This document shows positions 44,230 to 52,245 of a stretch of DNA of 64,000 bases, in pieces (the stretch's first letter is position 1; every line of letters begins with the position of its first letter). The DNA comes from Halorubrum sp. PV6 (GTDB taxonomy: Archaea > Halobacteriota > Halobacteria > Halobacteriales > Haloferacaceae). The notes under the pieces are model-generated. The model was not told the DNA's origin, did no database searches, and worked only from the letters and a program-made list of their open reading frames with translations. The translations under genes were made by a program, and so were the position numbers. The stretch covers positions 434,001-498,000 of the forward strand of contig NZ_CP030064.1 of assembly GCF_003990725.2 (NCBI RefSeq), in the 5' to 3' direction.

Positions 44230-44727
44230 ATGAGTCTGAATCCACGGCAATACGACGTACGGGAGCTGCGCCGGATCGCGGACGCGCCGCGAGACGGTGC
44301 CGACGAGGGGCCTCGGGAGCGGCCGCTTCGTCAGCCGAACCGGAACCGAGCCGAACAGGCGGCGCGCTCGGCCGCGTTCACCGAACTGCTCCAGCGTCAA
44401 CGCGGGCAGCGGCTGTCCGGCGACGGGACCCGATCCGACGCCGGCAGCCGACCGTACCTGACGGGCATCCCGGCCTCGACGGACGCGGAACACGAACTCG
44501 GCGAGTGGCTCGGCTACCTCGTCGACGTCGGCGGCCACGTGCGGAGCCGCGACGCGCTGGCGTACTACGCCGAACTCGGCTGGATCGACGACGGGACCGT
44601 CGCCGCCCTCCGGCGCCGGCTGGAGGGGTTCGACGCCCCCCGTTACGACCGGCCCTTTACTCCTGCTGACCATCGGATCAGTCTCGTCTCCATCGTCCGG
44701 ATCGCTTCGTGTGCGAGTACATCATGA
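44230..44727 (+). CDS. FlaD/E-domain protein (archaellum accessory type)
   Basis: A 165-aa protein whose C-terminal half (about 75-135) matches the archaellar FlaD/FlaE (ArlD/E) domain: PYLTGIPASTDAEHELGEWL, LVDVGGHVRSRDALAYYAEL, and GWIDDGTVAALRRRLEGFD. The N-terminal half is Arg-rich and disordered. Its TGA stop overlaps the ATG of the actin-like gene by four bases (ATGA), so translation is coupled. No other archaellum gene lies in the window, so this is a stand-alone FlaD/E domain rather than part of the arl cluster. The coupling suggests it works with the filament protein. Confidence 0.8.
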   Translation: MSLNPRQYDVRELRRIADAPRDGADEGPRERPLRQPNRNRAEQAARSAAFTELLQRQRGQRLSGDGTRSDAGSRPYLTGIPASTDAEHELGEWLGYLVDVGGHVRSRDALAYYAELGWIDDGTVAALRRRLEGFDAPRYDRPFTPADHRISLVSIVRIASCASTS

Positions 44728-45782
44728 GCGAGGACGACGACGAATCCACGGACATCAACAGTACAGACGGCCCCGACGCGGTCGGCGTCAAACTCGGCAG
44801 CACGCGGACCGTGTTCGACCTCCCCGACGGACGCGGGGGGCGCGAGCGCCACTCGACGCTGACGTGTCTGGCGACCTACGAGGACGCCATCACGGGCGAC
44901 GAGAAGGTCCTCTTCGGCCACGAGGCCGCTATCGAGTACCCCGACACGGTGCGATTCATGCTCCGGTCCGGGCTCCCCGAGGACGACGAGAGCGTCGCCG
45001 ACGCGGAGCGCTTCTTCGAGGCCGTCGTGGACGCACACGACGTGCCCGAAGACAGCGCCGTCGTCTACGCCGTGCCGACCATCGACAACGAGACGGGCGT
45101 GAACAACCTCAAGTCGGTGATCGAGGGGTCGTCGATCGGGCAGGTCGAGACCCGGAGCTACCCCGAGTCGCTGTGCGGGGCCATCCCCGCGTACGGCGAC
45201 GACCTCGACGCCATCGACGAGGTGTTCGTCTCGATCAACATGGGTTCGACCACGCTGGAGGCCTGCGCCTACCGGCGCGGCGAACAGCTCTCGCCGTTCT
45301 CGACCGGTTCGGTGACGGGCAACGAGGTCGACCGGCGGATCGTCGCCGCGGTCGAAGAGGAGAGTCAGGGCCGCGTCCACATCGACCGGACGACCGCCCG
45401 CGAGTACAAAGAAGAGCACGCCGACGTGTACGACTTCGAGCCGTTCACGGACGTGATCCAACAGCCCGGCGGCGGGAGCCACGAGTTCACCGTCGACCGC
45501 GGCGTTCGGGAGCCGGTCGATCGGTACATCGACGAAGCGGTCGACATCGTCGCCAACGAGTTCCTCCCGGAGCTCGCGAACGACCACATGAAGCCGTACC
45601 AACTCGCGTTAGGTCGCCCCATCGCCGCGACCGGCGGGATGGCCTGTATCCCCGGCCTCACCGAGGAGTTCGAAAAGCGGCTCTCCGCCGAACTCGACCG
45701 CGACGTGGAGGTCGTCTCCCCCGACAACCCCGCGACGGCCGCCGCCGAGGGCGCCGGTCGGATCGCCGAGCGACTGATCTGA
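44724..45782 (+). CDS. Actin-superfamily ATPase (salactin/volactin-like)
   Basis: A 352-aa actin/MreB-fold protein. Phosphate-1 is DAVGVKLGSTRTVFDLPDG, phosphate-2 INMGSTTLEACAYR, the connect region FSTGSVTGNEVDRRIV, and the adenosine motif IAATGGMACIPGL. This is the size and motif set of the haloarchaeal actin homologues called salactin and volactin, which form filaments affecting cell shape. Which of the two this is cannot be settled here. Its start overlaps the FlaD/E-domain gene by 4 nt, hinting at a functional pair. Acidic N-terminus of about 20 residues. Confidence 0.82.
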   Translation: MSEDDDESTDINSTDGPDAVGVKLGSTRTVFDLPDGRGGRERHSTLTCLATYEDAITGDEKVLFGHEAAIEYPDTVRFMLRSGLPEDDESVADAERFFEAVVDAHDVPEDSAVVYAVPTIDNETGVNNLKSVIEGSSIGQVETRSYPESLCGAIPAYGDDLDAIDEVFVSINMGSTTLEACAYRRGEQLSPFSTGSVTGNEVDRRIVAAVEEESQGRVHIDRTTAREYKEEHADVYDFEPFTDVIQQPGGGSHEFTVDRGVREPVDRYIDEAVDIVANEFLPELANDHMKPYQLALGRPIAATGGMACIPGLTEEFEKRLSAELDRDVEVVSPDNPATAAAEGAGRIAERLI

Positions 45783-45896
45783 GCGGCTGGTCTGGGCGGC
45801 CAATCTGTGCGGCGTCTACGAACGTTCTTTTATATACTCTCTCAGAACCCGCTTATAAACATCCTCGGAGCCTTTTATACACTCTCGACTTCCCGT

Positions 45897-46388
45897 TTAA
45901 ACCTCGAAGAGGCGCTCGACGTCCGCCGCCTGGCGTTTGTAGATTCCGCGGCCCTTCAGTCGGGGGACCTCGTGTCGGTGGAGCGTCTCCGCCTCGCAGT
46001 CGTACACGAGCGGGAAGACGTTCGTCCGGCGCTGCGCGACCGTGTACGACTTCGCCGCCTCGACGATCGACGGATCGGGACTCGGCACCGCGAAGACGAC
46101 GTAGCCGAGCGGCGTCGTCCGCTCGCCCTCCGCGGTGTTGGCGATGAGGAGGTCTCGGAACTCGTCCGCGGTCGACACGATGTCGTCGGGGGCGCTGACC
46201 GCGTCCTCGCGGACGAGTGTCGCGAAAATTCGGACCGCGCCCACCGTGGCGTCGTTGTCGTACGCCTCCCACACCGCCTCGAAGCCGTTCGTCTCGACAT
46301 CTACCGCCTCGAAGTCGTGTTTGCGCCGGTTCGCGACGACCGCATCGTGGTACTGAGCTGTCTCCATGTACACCCGCACGAACCGCAT
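45897..46388 (-). CDS. Conserved hypothetical protein
   Basis: A 163-aa protein not recognised as a known family. It starts MRFVRVYMETAQYHDAVV, with a later possible start at 46367 (METAQYHDAVVA). It has moderately hydrophobic strands (GYVVFAVPSPDPSIVEAAKS, TVGAVRIFATLVRED) and ends in RGIYKRQAADVERLFEV. No membrane helix or motif is evident. The gene is convergent with the actin-like gene, and the 114-nt gap between them has three T-rich or TATA-like stretches (about 45828-45896) that may act as terminators for both. Confidence 0.65.
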   Translation of the reverse strand: MRFVRVYMETAQYHDAVVANRRKHDFEAVDVETNGFEAVWEAYDNDATVGAVRIFATLVREDAVSAPDDIVSTADEFRDLLIANTAEGERTTPLGYVVFAVPSPDPSIVEAAKSYTVAQRRTNVFPLVYDCEAETLHRHEVPRLKGRGIYKRQAADVERLFEV

Positions 46389-46427
46389 GGTAAAAAATGA
46401 CACACATCACCGCGGGTCGTATCGAAC

Positions 46428-46500
46428 AAGTATCGGACAACACCGAGCAGTAGCAAGCAGCAGCAAGCAGCATTGAGCAGCATCGAACAACAGCAAACAG
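46428..46500. repeat. AGCAGC/AACAAC-type imperfect short repeats
   Basis: The stretch consists of imperfect 8-12-base units of the form AGCAGCAA and GAGCAGCAT, with CAACA variants, low in G+C for this genome. It fills the gap upstream of the hypothetical gene (minus strand) and of the histidine kinase (plus strand). Its role is unknown; it might be a slippage-prone or protein-binding tract. No ORF with plausible composition crosses it. Confidence 0.6.
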
Positions 46501-46572
46501 ACCGGATCGCGTTCCCGCGTGAGCGGACTCGTCCCGCAACGCTATTATCGTCGTTCGGCAAAGCAGACACCC

Positions 46573-48264
46573 ATGGTGCCAGGGGCTCTCGGGGTCGGGT
46601 TCGTCGTCGCCTCGTTCGGCGCCGCCGTCGGCGCGTTGTCGCTGGTGCAGTACCTGTACACACAGCGGGCGAATCCGGGCGCGGCCTGGTTCATGGGGAA
46701 CATGGCCTCCGTCGCCGTGTTCTGTCTGACCTACGGACTCGCGCTCTTGGTCTTCGATCCCACGGTGCGGGCCGCGCTCGCCGCCGTCGTGTTCGTCTGT
46801 CTCACGTTCATGGGGCCGTTTTTCCTCGCCTTCGGACTCGATTACACCGGCCGGGGAGACCTCATTCGGACGCCGCTTTTCGGGGCCAGCATGGCCGTTC
46901 CCGTCCTGTCGGCCGGGCTCACCGCGACGAACGCCGTTCACGGACTCGTGTGGACCGACTTCCAGATCGACCCGGTGTTCGGGCTGGCGACCGTCACGTA
47001 CACGGTTCAGCCGTGGGGCGTCTTCGCGCTCCTGTTCTCGCTCGGGACGGCCGCCGTCGGCTCGCTGCTGCTGGTCGGCGCCATCCTCAGTTACGGCGCC
47101 CTCTACCGACGCGAGGCCACGGCGATCATCCTGAGCACCGTCCCCCCGTCCGTCGGCGGGTCGCTCTGGCTGTTCAGCGTCGGGCCGGTCCCACAGCTAC
47201 ACCTGATGGCGCCGTTCATGCTCGTCCACGTCGCGCTCGACGCGTACGCGTTCGTCGGCACGCACATGTTCGAGACGAACCCGGCGACACAGCGGACCGC
47301 GGAACGCACCGGGCTGGACTCGCTTTCCGACCCCGTCTTGGTCCTCGACGCCGAAGGACAGATCGTCCAGGCCAACGACCGCGCGAGGGCGCTGTTTTCC
47401 GCCCCGGCGTTGGACTCGTTCCCCGCCTCGCTGGAGGCCGTCCTCGGGGCGCCGCTGGAGACGCTCCGCGAGCGAGGCGAACTGTCGCCGGAGGCGAACG
47501 GGGGCGCGACGTTCGCGCTCTCGTACACCCCGCTGACCGATCCGAGCGGCGACTCGGTCGGGAGCATGCTCGTGTTGTACGATATCACCGAGCAACGGCG
47601 GCGCGAGCAGCAGCTCGGCGTGCTCAACCGCGTCCTCAGACACAACCTCCGCAACGAGATGACCGTGATAAGCGGCTACGCGGAACTGCTCGAATCGAAC
47701 GCCACCGACCCGACGCACGTCACGCAGGCGAAGACCATCGTCGACGCGAGCGACCGGTTAAACGCCATCGCCGAGAAGGCGCGGACCTTCGAGGAGGTCC
47801 AACAGCGCACCACACAGCCCGCGGCCCTCTCGGTCGCCGACGTGTTGGCCGACGTCGTCACCGAGACCGCCGCGGCCGGCGACGACGCGACCGTCGACTG
47901 GACCGTCACGCCGCCCTCGCTCCGGCTCCGGACCGACGAGGTGGTGTTGTCGCTGCTCTTGCGCAACCTCGTCCAGAACGCGGTCGTCCACGCCGAGACG
48001 CCCGATCCGACCGTGACGATCACGGTCACGCGATCCGCGAGCGCCGACGACACCGCCCGGTTCGAGATCCGCGACCAGAACGATCCGATCCCGGACCAAG
48101 AGATCCAAACGCTGCGTGCGGGCGAGGAGACACCCCTCCAACACGGTCAGGGGATCGGGCTCTGGATCGTCTACTGGTGTGTCCAACAACTGCACGCGGA
48201 CATCCGCTTCGCGTACGACGACGGGAACGTCCTGATCGTGACGGTTCCGCCGATGACGCCGTGA
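46573..48264 (+). CDS. Membrane histidine kinase with 7TM sensor and PAS
   Basis: A 563-aa sensor kinase. The N-terminal part (about 5-225) has seven hydrophobic helices of the 7TM histidine-kinase sensor type (GALGVGFVVASFGAAVGALS, VAVFCLTYGLALLVFD, FMGPFFLAFGLDYTG). A PAS-like segment follows (DPVLVLDAEGQIVQANDRAR, about 255-355, ending YDITEQRRREQQ). The dimerisation His is in LNRVLRHNLRNEM, and the HATPase part shows RNLVQNAVVHAETPDP and GQGIGLWIVYWCVQQL. The ligand is unknown. No response regulator is adjacent. Start 46573 lies after an Arg/Lys-rich stretch of no family character. Confidence 0.88.
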   Translation: MVPGALGVGFVVASFGAAVGALSLVQYLYTQRANPGAAWFMGNMASVAVFCLTYGLALLVFDPTVRAALAAVVFVCLTFMGPFFLAFGLDYTGRGDLIRTPLFGASMAVPVLSAGLTATNAVHGLVWTDFQIDPVFGLATVTYTVQPWGVFALLFSLGTAAVGSLLLVGAILSYGALYRREATAIILSTVPPSVGGSLWLFSVGPVPQLHLMAPFMLVHVALDAYAFVGTHMFETNPATQRTAERTGLDSLSDPVLVLDAEGQIVQANDRARALFSAPALDSFPASLEAVLGAPLETLRERGELSPEANGGATFALSYTPLTDPSGDSVGSMLVLYDITEQRRREQQLGVLNRVLRHNLRNEMTVISGYAELLESNATDPTHVTQAKTIVDASDRLNAIAEKARTFEEVQQRTTQPAALSVADVLADVVTETAAAGDDATVDWTVTPPSLRLRTDEVVLSLLLRNLVQNAVVHAETPDPTVTITVTRSASADDTARFEIRDQNDPIPDQEIQTLRAGEETPLQHGQGIGLWIVYWCVQQLHADIRFAYDDGNVLIVTVPPMTP

Positions 48265-48330
48265 GGCGACTGTTCTCGTCTTCCGGGCTCGAATCCTCGT
48301 TGCGACTATGCTCCTCACTTCGTTCGGAGA

Positions 48331-48354
48331 ATAGTCCCGGGCGGATTCGAACCG
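48331..48354. repeat. Duplicated 3' end of tRNA-Gln (24 bp)
   Basis: The 24 bases at 48331-48354 are identical to 48432-48455, the 3' end of the tRNA-Gln gene plus its flank, 101 nt apart. Further T-loop-like stretches (CTCGAATCCTC) occur at about 48289 and 48361, so the segment looks like a partly duplicated tRNA end. Such repeats arise when elements integrate at a tRNA 3' end and leave. No integrase gene is near. Confidence 0.75.
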
Positions 48355-48432
48355 CGAGGACTCGAATCCTCTCGTCCTCTGGGTTCGAACCGCTGGAGAT
48401 ACCTGCGGCTCGCGGAGTTGCTCGCCGCAGGA

Positions 48433-48505
48433 TAGTCCCGGGCGGATTCGAACCGCCGTCAATGGCTCCAAAGGCCATTATGATTGGCCACTACACCACG
48501 GGACT
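48433..48505 (-). tRNA. tRNA-Gln (anticodon TTG)
   Basis: On the minus strand the segment folds with acceptor AGTCCCG pairing with CGGGACT, discriminator A, D arm with GTGTAGTGG, anticodon arm ATGGC / CTTTGGA / GCCAT, and T arm GGCGG / TTCGAAT / CCGCC. The anticodon is TTG, hence glutamine. Length 73 nt, no intron. Downstream (lower coordinates) lies a duplicate of its 3' end at 48331-48354. Confidence 0.95.
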
Positions 48506-48648
48506 CCATTCGTTGGTTTTCCGCCCGCACTCAAGTAGGTTACTTTTCACACCCCGCGACGGGCGGAGCGACCACCCCCACACGCTCCAATCGACCGCTC
48601 GCCTGCTGCGCTCCGGACGACCGAACCGGGCGCCGAGTGTCACTCGCT

Positions 48649-49971
48649 TCAGTCGCCTCCCGTGTCGTCGGTGTCGCGCTCGGCCGCCGACACGGGAGCC
48701 GCCGCCGGGCCGTTCGGCAGCCGATCTATCGGGACGGTTCCGGGGTCGAAACCGGCCCGCCGCCACGCCTCGTCGAGCGACACGTCGTCGTCTATCCGCG
48801 TCGGTCCATCCAGAGGATCTGGGCTTCCGGGTTCGCCGCCGCCCGCGCTTGCGACCCCGTCGCCACCGATCGCTTTCCCCGCCGCGTCGCCGCCGGCTGC
48901 CGGCGTCGGCGGAACGTAGGTGTAGACGAAATCGTCGGTCACGGCGTGGTACGCGCCGGTCATCGGGTCCTCGACGACGCCGGTGTCGTTGTCGATGGCG
49001 AAGTCGACGAGGTCCCTGAGCGTCGCCGCCTCGGCCTCGGGGCGGTCGTGAGCCGACTCGGGGAGGCGGATCTCGGTGACCCACTCTGCGAACTCCGAGC
49101 GGTCGTCCCGGTAGTCGAGGTACGCCCGCTCGGCCGGAGAGAGCGCGAGTCCGACCTCGCGGCGGGCGTACAACAGCCCGCCGGCCCCGGCGACGCCCGC
49201 GAGGAACAGCAGCGGCCCGCCGAGCGAACGGAGGGGCCCGTAGCGCCGCTCGACCGTGACCGGCTCCGTTCGCTCGACCGTGTCCGACTGGACGCCGGGC
49301 TCCGAGACGCTGTACGTCTCGCCGCCGTGCGTGAGCGTCATGTCGACCGTCCGCGTGTACGAGGTCTGCTCGCCGTTGATCGTGCCGTCGACGGTCACGG
49401 TCGTCGTGACGAACGTCTCGCGCTCGCCGGGGGAGGCCCCGAGATCCGACTCGATCTGATCCGCCGTCGCGCTGATCGCGGAGCTGTTGAGCGCGAACGA
49501 GGCGGCCGCCGTCTCGCCGGGTGCGACCCCGGAGACCGTCTCGGTCGTCAGCGGTTCACGCTCCTGCCAGTAGACCGTCTCGCCGTCGCCGTCGACGTTG
49601 CGCACGACGAGTACCGACTCGTAGGAGACCGCCACGTCGCTCGCGGCGTCGGCCGCGTAGCTCGTCTCCACGGCGACGTCGAGGACGGGCGCGACCCGCG
49701 TGAAGTACGTGTTCCGTCCGTCGAGCACCGTTCCGATGTCGAACACCGGGTTCGGCTCCGTCACCTCGGCCGAGTGGACGTACTCCGTCTCGACGGTCAT
49801 CGACGAAACCGTCCGCGTCTGCGTCTCGGTCCCAGGGTCCACGTGAACCGTGTAGACGAGCGCGCCCCCGGCCGCCGCGGCGAGCAGACAGACCGCGAGA
49901 AGCAGGGCGAACTGTGCGTTCAGTACCGCCCGAAGGCGGAGCCGAGTGTCGGACGACGCTGGCTGACTCAT
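48649..49971 (-). CDS. DUF5305 membrane protein of the surface-protein cluster
   Basis: A 440-aa membrane protein of the DUF5305 type. An N-terminal helix, NAQFALLLAVCLLAAAAGGALVY-like, is at about 16-40. A large extracellular beta-rich region follows (about 45-240), with EYVHSAEVTEPNPVFDIG and DGTINGEQTSYTRTVDMT. A second helix is at about 245-265 (GGPLLFLAGVAGAGGLLY), and a cytoplasmic acidic tail completes it. It starts 4 nt after the signal peptidase stop, so the two are co-expressed. DUF5305 proteins usually sit beside this kind of signal peptidase in haloarchaea. Role presumably in assembling the secreted proteins of the cluster. Confidence 0.8.
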   Translation of the reverse strand: MSQPASSDTRLRLRAVLNAQFALLLAVCLLAAAAGGALVYTVHVDPGTETQTRTVSSMTVETEYVHSAEVTEPNPVFDIGTVLDGRNTYFTRVAPVLDVAVETSYAADAASDVAVSYESVLVVRNVDGDGETVYWQEREPLTTETVSGVAPGETAAASFALNSSAISATADQIESDLGASPGERETFVTTTVTVDGTINGEQTSYTRTVDMTLTHGGETYSVSEPGVQSDTVERTEPVTVERRYGPLRSLGGPLLFLAGVAGAGGLLYARREVGLALSPAERAYLDYRDDRSEFAEWVTEIRLPESAHDRPEAEAATLRDLVDFAIDNDTGVVEDPMTGAYHAVTDDFVYTYVPPTPAAGGDAAGKAIGGDGVASAGGGEPGSPDPLDGPTRIDDDVSLDEAWRRAGFDPGTVPIDRLPNGPAAAPVSAAERDTDDTGGD

Positions 49972-49975
49972 GTGA

Positions 49976-51139
49976 TCACTTGTATATCTCGCGGAGGATG
50001 CGGCGGTGCAGCGGCGGTTTGGCGCGCGACTCTCGCGAGCGTATCCGGGCCGGCTCCCCGCGGAGGAGCACCACCCCGGTCCCGGCGATGGCACCGCCGA
50101 GGAGGCCGTTGATGGCGACCAGCGGGGCCCACGGGTGGAGCCCGTACAACTCGTCTATCACGCCGGGCGGCAGCACGGCGAGGTACCGGTGTTCGACGAC
50201 GAACAGCCGGTAGTACCCCGTCTCGTCGGGCGCGGCGAGCGTCACCGTCGTCGACGCCTCGCCCCGACTCCCGACCGCGAGTCGCTGGGGGGACACCTCG
50301 ACGCCCGGACTCGCCGGGGTGACGTAGGCGTACACCGGCACCAGTCCGGCGTTGGGGACGACGTACTCCAGCTGTTGGCTCGTCCCGCGCTCGATGACGG
50401 TGGGATTGTCGGACTCGAACTCGGCGCTCACGACGCCGTACTCCTGTGTGCCCGCCGGGACGACCATGGCCGCGGTCGCCGTCGCCATCAACACGAGCGC
50501 GAGGACGCCGACGATGGCGAGCACGGAGGTGCCGTCCTCGCGGGAGCGGTCGCGCTCGCGAGTCCCGCGCGAGTTTCGAGTCAGGAACCAGTCGACCGCG
50601 TACGCGACCGCGGAGAGGCCAAAGAGGATGTACGCGAGCCCCTGTGTCCCCTGCAGCGACCGGACGCCGAACGTGACCGCGAGCCACGTCTGGGCGGAAC
50701 CGATCCCGGACTGGACCGCCATGGCCACGGTCCCGAGGTAGGGGATCACCACCACGCTCCCGCCGACGGTGAGCGCCTTCGCGACGACGTCGGCCTCCTG
50801 GACGACCGGCTCGCCGCCGTCCTGGTCGGTAAAGGGGTTGTTGTCCCCTCGCGTGATGTACCCGCGCTCCGTCTCGTCGACGATTCGGTGGGTGGTCAGC
50901 CCGCCGCCCTGTATCTCCTGGGCGTCGAACGTCACCACGTCTCCGGCGTCTAACCCGCCCGTGAGAGCGGTCGGAATCGCGACGAACCCGTCGCCCGGAT
51001 CGAGCGTCGGCTGCATGCTCCCGGTTTCGACGAAGCTGAGAAGCACCGGCTGTCCGAGCAGCTGCCCGGCGATCAGCGCGACGACGACCACGACGGCCGC
51101 GACCTGCAGCGCGAGCGTGAGGGTGCGTTTCGGTGACAT
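49976..51139 (-). CDS. SipW/Sec11-type signal peptidase with C-terminal extension
   Basis: A 387-aa S26 serine peptidase. The helix LQVAAVVVVVALIAGQLLG precedes the nucleophile motif FVETGSMQPTLDPGD. Box with the ER-type general base His is GGLTTHRIVDE, and the box E-like TRGDNNPFTDQD follows. A Ser/His rather than Ser/Lys pair marks the ER/SipW type, which in bacteria processes TasA-like fibre proteins. Unlike the usual 180-220 aa, it continues with at least two more helices (about 165-230), a beta-sandwich-like domain (about 240-340) and a last helix. The likely substrates are the SipW-type proteins at 53975-54571 and 55720-56463. Confidence 0.88.
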   Translation of the reverse strand: MSPKRTLTLALQVAAVVVVVALIAGQLLGQPVLLSFVETGSMQPTLDPGDGFVAIPTALTGGLDAGDVVTFDAQEIQGGGLTTHRIVDETERGYITRGDNNPFTDQDGGEPVVQEADVVAKALTVGGSVVVIPYLGTVAMAVQSGIGSAQTWLAVTFGVRSLQGTQGLAYILFGLSAVAYAVDWFLTRNSRGTRERDRSREDGTSVLAIVGVLALVLMATATAAMVVPAGTQEYGVVSAEFESDNPTVIERGTSQQLEYVVPNAGLVPVYAYVTPASPGVEVSPQRLAVGSRGEASTTVTLAAPDETGYYRLFVVEHRYLAVLPPGVIDELYGLHPWAPLVAINGLLGGAIAGTGVVLLRGEPARIRSRESRAKPPLHRRILREIYK

Positions 51140-51296
51140 ACTCGTGGATGGGGCGACTCTCGGGGCGCGCGTGCCCGTCGCGCCCCGGCGTGTGACTTCG
51201 ATTATGAAACGCAAACGACACGTAATAAATGCGCGGGTCCGAGCAGATTGCGACGATACCGCGCGGCCGAGGCCCGACCGCTCCGTGACTCTCGGC

Positions 51297-52196
51297 TCAC
51301 CCCTCCTCGAAGGTCCCGGTCGCGAGGAGGGCGAACGGGCCGATGAAGGCGAGACAGAAGCCCAAAAAGTGGACGTAGAGGTTCACGACGCCGCCGGCGA
51401 CGGCCGGGTCCGTCGGGAATCCGACGACGGGGTAGCCGACGACCAATATCGCGCCCACGACGAACAGCTCCCCGTCGCCGGGGCGCGACGCGACCGCGCG
51501 GGCGATGTCGGCGGCGCTCGCTCGGATCGATATCCCGGCGCTCGACGCGTACAGCACCGCGAGGAGCGCGCCCGCGACCCCCGTCGCGATGCCGGCCACG
51601 CCGAGGTCGGCCGCGGAGAGCGGGAGGGCGAGCAGCGCGATCCAGCCGACCAGTCCGAAGAAGACCGCGGGTAGCGCGCGGATCGACGCGCCCGGAACGA
51701 TGCGCTCGCGGGCGTACGCGCCGAGCAGCAGGGGGAGCAGCCCCGAAAGCGCCATGTTGATCCCGGAGAAGCCGAATCCGATCGCGTTCCGCGGGACGGC
51801 GAGGTTCAGCGCCGAGAGGACGAACGGGAACGCCAACAGGAACGTCGCCAGCGCGATCATGAAGAACCGCCGATAGCCGGCCGCCACCGCGAGCGCGTAC
51901 CCGGCCCCGGCGAGGAGCACGTACCCCGCGACGTTCCCGGCGAGGTGGCCCGGAGCGAGGTGGACGTAGTGGGCGGTAAACGCCGTGAGAAGCGTCGGGT
52001 CGGTGTACGCGAACGCGAGCGACCGACGCGTGGACTCGGGGAGGGTGAAGACGGCGCCGAGCAGCGCGGGGACCGCCGCGAGCACGAGCACGTCGGCGAG
52101 TCGGATCCCCGCGGCCAGGTCGCGTCGGAGCCCGGAGCCGTCGGCGCTCCGGTTCGCACCGGTCTCGTCGCTCCGTTGGGTCGAGGAGGCCGTCAC
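51297..52196 (-). CDS. Rhomboid-like intramembrane protease
   Basis: A 299-aa membrane protein with about six to seven helices and rhomboid-like landmarks. YVHLAPGHLAGNVAGYVLL is the loop/helix 2 His-Asn region, GFGFSGINMALSGLLP carries the GxSG serine, and YVHFLGFCLAF carries the candidate catalytic His in the last helices. The disordered N-terminus (about 1-30) is Ser-rich. It starts at GTG 52196. Its place between the DUF1102 protein and the signal peptidase suggests a processing or quality-control role in the same secretion system. Active status is unproven. Confidence 0.72.
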   Translation of the reverse strand: MTASSTQRSDETGANRSADGSGLRRDLAAGIRLADVLVLAAVPALLGAVFTLPESTRRSLAFAYTDPTLLTAFTAHYVHLAPGHLAGNVAGYVLLAGAGYALAVAAGYRRFFMIALATFLLAFPFVLSALNLAVPRNAIGFGFSGINMALSGLLPLLLGAYARERIVPGASIRALPAVFFGLVGWIALLALPLSAADLGVAGIATGVAGALLAVLYASSAGISIRASAADIARAVASRPGDGELFVVGAILVVGYPVVGFPTDPAVAGGVVNLYVHFLGFCLAFIGPFALLATGTFEEG

Positions 52197-52245
52197 GCTC
52201 CGACCCTCGTCGACCAGCGAGTAAGACCTGTCGACGGAGCCGCGC

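Noticed and set aside
48265-48432. A short peptide-coding frame with GGFEPP-like strings
   Set aside because: Strings of this kind come from antisense tRNA T-loops; the region is duplicated tRNA sequence.
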